From an uncultured Eubacteriales bacterium (lineage in GTDB: Bacteria; Bacillota; Clostridia; Oscillospirales; Ruminococcaceae), in NCBI GenBank assembly GCA_959605275.1, contig CAUHFD010000066.1, forward strand, positions 1 to 12,124: a stretch of 12,124 bases of DNA. Direction: 5' to 3'. The notes under the pieces are model-generated. The model was not told where the DNA came from, did not search any database, and was given only the letters and a program-made list of their open reading frames with translations. The position numbers and the translations under genes are program-made. The first letter of the stretch is position 1. Each line of letters begins with the position of its first letter. This document shows positions 8,010 through 12,124 of this stretch, in pieces.

Positions 8010-8623
8010 AAGCAAAAGAAAGCTATATTTTGAAAGTTTTGGTTCATCCAATCGATAGCTTTTGGGAAATGAAATTTCAGCACAAGGCAAAACGATGGAT
8101 CCCTCCGCTTTTGGTTATTATTTACTTTTTGGCAACGATTTTTGAGCGGCAGCTTCGAGCATTTTCGTTTAATGAGGCTTATAATACTCCCCTTGATTTA
8201 ATGTATCAGATTCGTATCGTTATTTTACCCATCGTTTTGTTTTGTGTGTCTAATTGGGCAGTTACTACTTTGATGGATGGAAAAGGAACGATGCGGGATG
8301 TATTTATGGTCGTTGCTTATTCTTTGGTTCCACTTATTATTTTTAAGGTACTAGGTGCTGTTATTTCAGGCGTTTTATCTTTAAATGAAGATATATATCT
8401 TTACTTAATAGATAGCTGTGGGATACTGTGGTTTGCAATTATCCTAGTTGTAGGAATTATGACAGTACACCAGTACAGTTTTAAAAAGATGTTGGCTACT
8501 ATGTTGCTTACAGTAGCGGCTGCGGCAATCGTTATTTTTGTAGTTTTGCTTTTCTTTAACCTGTTTTCTGAAATATTCGGGTTTATTTACACGATATACC
8601 GTGAATTAACACTGCGTATTTAG
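8006..8623 (+). CDS. Yip1-family integral membrane protein
   Basis: This 205-residue protein has a short soluble N-terminus (ESYILKVLVHPIDSFWEMKF) and then about five transmembrane helices: near residues 30-46, 68-90, 100-125, 130-155 and 163-195. The NWAVTTLMDGKGTMRDVFMVVAYSLVPL region in sequence order (W-A-x-T-x-L-x-D-G-K-G, then A-Y-S-x-V-P) is characteristic of bacterial Yip1-domain proteins, named for the yeast Golgi factor. The bacterial members have no settled role. ATG 8006 overlaps the TGA of the NHL/TPR gene (ATGA), with AAGAGGTG at 7990-7997 as ribosome site. This coupling implies co-production with the propeller protein. The in-frame upstream ATG at 7949 is rejected because it would overlap the previous gene by 60 bp and add a hydrophilic tail. 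Its partner is most likely the NHL/TPR protein or the permeases; this is inference. Confidence 0.85.
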   Translation: MKAKESYILKVLVHPIDSFWEMKFQHKAKRWIPPLLVIIYFLATIFERQLRAFSFNEAYNTPLDLMYQIRIVILPIVLFCVSNWAVTTLMDGKGTMRDVFMVVAYSLVPLIIFKVLGAVISGVLSLNEDIYLYLIDSCGILWFAIILVVGIMTVHQYSFKKMLATMLLTVAAAAIVIFVVLLFFNLFSEIFGFIYTIYRELTLRI

Positions 8624-8680
8624 AAATTAAAACTGTAATTCGGAAAAATAAACAGGAACGATCAGAACTACAACAGCTCC

Positions 8681-8693
8681 GAAAGGAATGGTC
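8681..8693 (+). promoter_or_regulatory. Translation-initiation leader shared with the first permease gene
   Basis: GAAAGGAATGGTC is an exact copy of 4648-4660 and again carries two in-frame ATGs 12 bases apart (8688 and 8700). The rest of the 76-bp spacer (8624-8699) shows no promoter or terminator. I place the start at 8700 because MRRWNNRRK gives a normal basic lipoprotein signal region and leaves the AAAGGA site 12 bases upstream. The choice changes only four residues. Confidence 0.45.
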
Positions 8694-8699
8694 ATATCT

Positions 8700-11237
8700 A
8701 TGAGAAGATGGAATAACAGGAGGAAGTGTTTCCGATTACCTGTTCTTGGGCTTGCCGCAGCGTTGATCTTTGTTATGCTTAGCAGTTGCGGAGATACATC
8801 AGAATCGGTGCAGCCCAATACAGCCGGTTTGGAAAAGTATGGACAGGAGCTCATACTTTCAGATGGATGGAATGAATTGGCTGGCGTTGGAAATTTGAAG
8901 CTTTCGATTGATAAGGAATCTCTTTCCGTGTCGGTTGAAAATACTGCTACGGGAAAGGTTTGGAGAACAAATTCGCTTAATCCGGAAGAAGATACTACTG
9001 CGCAGGGAACCAGTAAAGATATGCTGAAAGCTCAGTTTCAGTTGTATTATTATGATACTAACGGCAACCTGAAAACAATGAATAGTTACACTGATTCGAT
9101 TAAGTTTAACCAAACCAAAGTGTTTTCGCTTGAAAACGGAATAGCTGTTCATTATTTGGTTGGAGATACCACAAGAGGAGAATCGGATATTCCGGCTCAA
9201 ATTAGTAATCAGCGTTTTACCGAAGTGGTTTTATCCAAATTAAGCGATTCAGATGCAAAAGAACTCAAAAGCTATTATAAATATTATAAAAACGATGATA
9301 TGTGGGCAATTCGTCCGGCAGGACGAAATAATGTTACACAAGTAATTGAGCTGTTTGACAAGGCAGGATATACAGAGGAAGATCTTGTAGTAGATAACGG
9401 GCAATTTGGCATTTCCAGTCTTTTATCTAAGAAAGCAACTTTTGAAGTTGTGGTTGAATATCTTTTGGAAGACGGTTCTTTAAGGGTAAATATTCCCACA
9501 GAGCAGTTGGTTTATTCGGAAGATTTTCCGCTTTACCAGATCAAACTGCTGGAAAATTTTATGACGGCAACCAATGAGGCAGAAGGATATATTTTATTAC
9601 CGGATGGCAGCGGATCATTAATTCAATTTAATCCGCAGATTTCGAGCAGAGACACAATCAGCATTCCGATATATGGAGCGGATGGTGCTTTGAAAAGTGC
9701 CAACTCAGGAATCAGTGCACAAACTGCTTGCTTGCCGGTTTTCGGAATGAAAGAAAATAATGATGGCATTTTGGCAGTGATTGAGTCCGGTGAATCTTGT
9801 GCATCCATAGAAGCATATCGTGCAGGACGAAATAACGATAATTATGCTGTATATCCGATTTTTAATGTCGTTAATATGGATTTTATTTATTTGTCGGGTG
9901 GAGATACGCTGTCTACTGTTCCCGCATTTCAAAGTAAGTTGTTTGATGGAGATTATTCTGTACGATATTTATTCCTTGATGAAGGGAAAGCAGATTATAT
10001 TGGCATGGCAGACGCTTACCGCAATATGTTGCTTAAGAGCGGAAAGCTACAAAAACTTGTTGAGACAGAGAACGTGCCAATCGCGATTGAGACAGTAGGA
10101 GGAGTTACTGGGTATAAATCTTTTTTAGGTGTTTCCTATACCGGTTTAACTCCCGCAACGACCTATAGCCAAAATATTGATATCTTGACTTCTCTTTCGG
10201 AAAACGGCATCAATCATATTGATCTTAAGATTTCCGGATGGTTTAACAACGGATATCGACATGATTATCCTTCCAAAATAAAATTGGATGGAGTATTGGG
10301 TGGGAAAAAAGAATTACAGAAGTTAGTAAAATATTGTTCGGAAAATGAAATAGGACTTTATCCGGATGTAGATTTGCTGACTGCGTATTCTTCTACTAAC
10401 GGCTTTTGGCCTGTGTTTGATGCGGCACGCTATTTGGATGCGACAGAGGCTAAAGTATCAGAACTTTCTCTTGCTACAAAGCAGGAACGGGAAGAAGATG
10501 GATTGAAAGATCCGTTCCGATATATTATTTCTCCCGGCAAATTAAGCGGGCTTGTGGATAGTTTCTTAAAAAAATATCAGAAATTCTCTTTTGATGGAAT
10601 TTCGCTGCGGACAATGGGAAGCGAATTATATTCGGATTACGATAAAGAGGAAACATACAGCAGACCGACAGCGCAGAAAATTGTTACAGAGGAACTTTCT
10701 AAGGTGGCTGCACAAGTGCCTAATATTATGATTAATAAAGGGAATTCCTATGCCATAGAATACGCAAATAAAATAGTTGATGTACCGGTAGATCACAGTG
10801 CCTTTATGCTGACAGATTGCTCAGTACCTTTTTATCAGGCAGTATTTCATGGCTATATTGAGATGTTTGGACCGGCAATGAATTTTTCGGATAACACCAC
10901 ACAATCTGTTCTTCGTAGTATTGAATACGGTGTTGGACTACAATATCAATTGATTTATCAGCCGTCTTCTTTTTTGAAAAATACAGAATATGATTTGTTG
11001 TATTGTTCCAATTATCTTGATTTGATGCCGGAAATTGCCCAAAATTACAAATCGGTAAATGAGGCGCTGCAAAAAGTAAGCACGGCAGAAATTACAGGTC
11101 ATCGACAGCTAACGGAAAATGTTTTTGTTACGGTTTACAGCAACAATATTAAAGTTTATGTTAATTATAATTCAGAAGCAGTTCAGATCGAAGATGTTTC
11201 GATTAATGCTCAGAGCTTTGTGGTAAAGGAGGGATAG
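8700..11237 (+). CDS. Surface lipoprotein of the DUF5696 type, possible glycosidase fold
   Basis: The 845-residue product has a basic N-terminus, a hydrophobic helix and the lipobox MLSSC with the lipidated cysteine at residue 30. An N-terminal beta-rich part (about 45-460) contains strands such as NLKLSIDKESLSVSVEN and the motif GYILLPDGSGSLIQF, like the beta-supersandwich/mutarotase-like domains that precede some glycosidases. From about 465 the pattern alternates strands and helices like a (beta/alpha)8 barrel: HIDLKISGWFNNG (D508, W514), IGLYPDVDLL (D556, D558), FDGISLR (D632), MINKG (678-681) and VPVDHS (D698). A short beta domain closes the protein. Position between importer permeases suggests handling of surface glycans. 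I recognise the family as one of unknown function; hydrolase activity is an inference from fold-like patterns, and a non-catalytic binding role remains possible. Confidence 0.8.
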   Translation: MRRWNNRRKCFRLPVLGLAAALIFVMLSSCGDTSESVQPNTAGLEKYGQELILSDGWNELAGVGNLKLSIDKESLSVSVENTATGKVWRTNSLNPEEDTTAQGTSKDMLKAQFQLYYYDTNGNLKTMNSYTDSIKFNQTKVFSLENGIAVHYLVGDTTRGESDIPAQISNQRFTEVVLSKLSDSDAKELKSYYKYYKNDDMWAIRPAGRNNVTQVIELFDKAGYTEEDLVVDNGQFGISSLLSKKATFEVVVEYLLEDGSLRVNIPTEQLVYSEDFPLYQIKLLENFMTATNEAEGYILLPDGSGSLIQFNPQISSRDTISIPIYGADGALKSANSGISAQTACLPVFGMKENNDGILAVIESGESCASIEAYRAGRNNDNYAVYPIFNVVNMDFIYLSGGDTLSTVPAFQSKLFDGDYSVRYLFLDEGKADYIGMADAYRNMLLKSGKLQKLVETENVPIAIETVGGVTGYKSFLGVSYTGLTPATTYSQNIDILTSLSENGINHIDLKISGWFNNGYRHDYPSKIKLDGVLGGKKELQKLVKYCSENEIGLYPDVDLLTAYSSTNGFWPVFDAARYLDATEAKVSELSLATKQEREEDGLKDPFRYIISPGKLSGLVDSFLKKYQKFSFDGISLRTMGSELYSDYDKEETYSRPTAQKIVTEELSKVAAQVPNIMINKGNSYAIEYANKIVDVPVDHSAFMLTDCSVPFYQAVFHGYIEMFGPAMNFSDNTTQSVLRSIEYGVGLQYQLIYQPSSFLKNTEYDLLYCSNYLDLMPEIAQNYKSVNEALQKVSTAEITGHRQLTENVFVTVYSNNIKVYVNYNSEAVQIEDVSINAQSFVVKEG
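11225..11232 (+). promoter_or_regulatory. Ribosome binding site of the right-edge permease
   Basis: AAAGGAGG lies inside the last codons of the DUF5696 gene. GGAGG is six bases before ATG 11239, which comes one base after the previous TAG. This near-consensus site supports the start and indicates translational coupling. Confidence 0.85.
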
Positions 11238-11238
11238 A

Positions 11239-12124
11239 ATGAAAAGCAAGAATCAAGGTATGACATTAAAAAAACGCAGAATGATAAACGGTTATCTTTT
11301 TATTCTGCCTTGGATGGTTGGTTTTTTGTTCTTTTTCCTGACTCCTATTGTTCTATCTGTTACTTTTTGCTTTAATAAAGTGACTGTTGGAGAAGCTGGT
11401 TATACATTGAACTTTTTAGGGATTCAAAACTTTATGACTGCTTTAACAAAAGACGGTAAGTATCCGGAATTACTGCTAAACTCGATTGTCAATTTGGTAT
11501 CCAATGTTCCGATTATTGTAGTTTTCAGTTTCTTTGTTGCTTTGCTGCTAAAACAGAAATTTAGAGGAACAGCAATTGTAAAAGCAATTTTCTTTTTGCC
11601 GATTATTATGTCATCTGGATTGTTTGTTGACTTGCAGTCAAATTTCGGACAGGTTACAACTTCAACAGTGGATGCTGCGATGGAGGCTTCTTCCGGTATG
11701 TTATCGGTTTTTTCCAGCAGTAACCTGACCAGCTATTTGATGGAAATCGGGCTACCTGCTCAATGGATTGAATACCTGACAGGACCAATTAATCAGATTT
11801 ATTCTATTATTACAAACTCAGGCATCCAAATTTTTATTTTCCTTGCAGGACTGAATTCTATTTCTCCTGCACTGTATGAAGCTAGTAATATTGAGGGTGC
11901 CACAGGGTGGGAAGCGTTTTGGAAAATTACCTTTCCGATGATGACTCCAATGATTCTCGTAAATGTAGTATATTCTATTGTTGACAGTTTTACTGCGACA
12001 ACAAACGGTGTAATGGAATATGCTTATGATTTAGCGTTCGGCAGTTTTGATTTCGGGTTGTCAAGCGCAATGAGCTGGATCTACTTTTTGATCTTATCGG
12101 TCATTATGGGGATTGTCGCTTGGA
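11239..12124 (+). CDS. Carbohydrate ABC importer permease, MalF/UgpA type (3' end outside window)
   Basis: The reading frame is open from ATG 11239 to the window edge, 295 codons with no stop. It has a basic N-terminus, then GYLFILPWMVGFLFFFLTPIV in sequence order as helix 1, and at least five further hydrophobic segments. The EAA loop reads E214-A-S-N-I-E-G220, followed by FWKITFPMMTPM, so it is a channel subunit of a sugar importer. Between the FLPIIMSSGL segment and the EAA loop it is about 15 residues longer than the permease at 4667-5569, including a Ser-rich external stretch near TTSTVDAAMEASSG. It is thus a different subtype and probably starts a second importer. A MalG-type partner would be expected just downstream. 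The missing remainder should be short. Confidence 0.92.
   Translation, partial: MKSKNQGMTLKKRRMINGYLFILPWMVGFLFFFLTPIVLSVTFCFNKVTVGEAGYTLNFLGIQNFMTALTKDGKYPELLLNSIVNLVSNVPIIVVFSFFVALLLKQKFRGTAIVKAIFFLPIIMSSGLFVDLQSNFGQVTTSTVDAAMEASSGMLSVFSSSNLTSYLMEIGLPAQWIEYLTGPINQIYSIITNSGIQIFIFLAGLNSISPALYEASNIEGATGWEAFWKITFPMMTPMILVNVVYSIVDSFTATTNGVMEYAYDLAFGSFDFGLSSAMSWIYFLILSVIMGIVAW

Noticed and set aside
8624..8680. Terminator after the Yip1 gene
   Set aside because: AATT arms around 8625-8640 give at most a 4-bp stem with no T-run, too weak to count.

Overview
The window is a co-directional (+ strand) carbohydrate-import and surface-glycan locus. It probably comes from an anaerobic Gram-positive bacterium of the Clostridia (Bacillota). 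The evidence is the low-to-moderate GC content, strong AAAGGAGG-type ribosome sites, lipobox lipoproteins in place of periplasmic proteins, and importer genes with no ATPase next to them. The taxonomic call is an inference. Nothing is coded convincingly on the minus strand, and I see no RNA genes, insertion sequences or CRISPR arrays.

Layout from left to right: the last 28 codons of a solute-binding protein gene (1-89); a complete lipoprotein solute-binding protein whose C-terminus is identical to that fragment (158-1546), so two near-identical genes lie in tandem; a 969-residue secreted protein joining two carbohydrate-binding-like modules to a second solute-binding domain (1586-4495); a pair of sugar ABC permeases (4667-5569 and 5570-6481); a signal-peptide/NHL-propeller/TPR/C-terminal-membrane-anchor protein (6492-8009); a Yip1-family membrane protein overlapping it by 4 bp (8006-8623); a large lipoprotein of the DUF5696 type whose core looks like a (beta/alpha)8 glycosidase (8700-11237); and the start of another sugar permease running off the right edge (11239-12124).

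Most gaps are 0 to 80 bp. The exception is 4496-4666 (171 bp), which has a weak inverted repeat but no clear promoter or terminator, so most or all of the window may be one operon. A reasonable model is that the CBM-tagged and lipid-anchored binding proteins capture glycans at the surface, the DUF5696 lipoprotein may trim or bind them, and two permease sets import the products using an ATPase encoded elsewhere. The NHL/TPR and Yip1 proteins would be a membrane accessory module of unknown role. The substrate cannot be read from the sequence.

The most interesting points are the possible uncharacterised glycosidase (DUF5696), the CBM-SBP fusion, the recently duplicated or homogenised binding protein, and the coupled NHL-TPR/Yip1 pair inside an importer operon.
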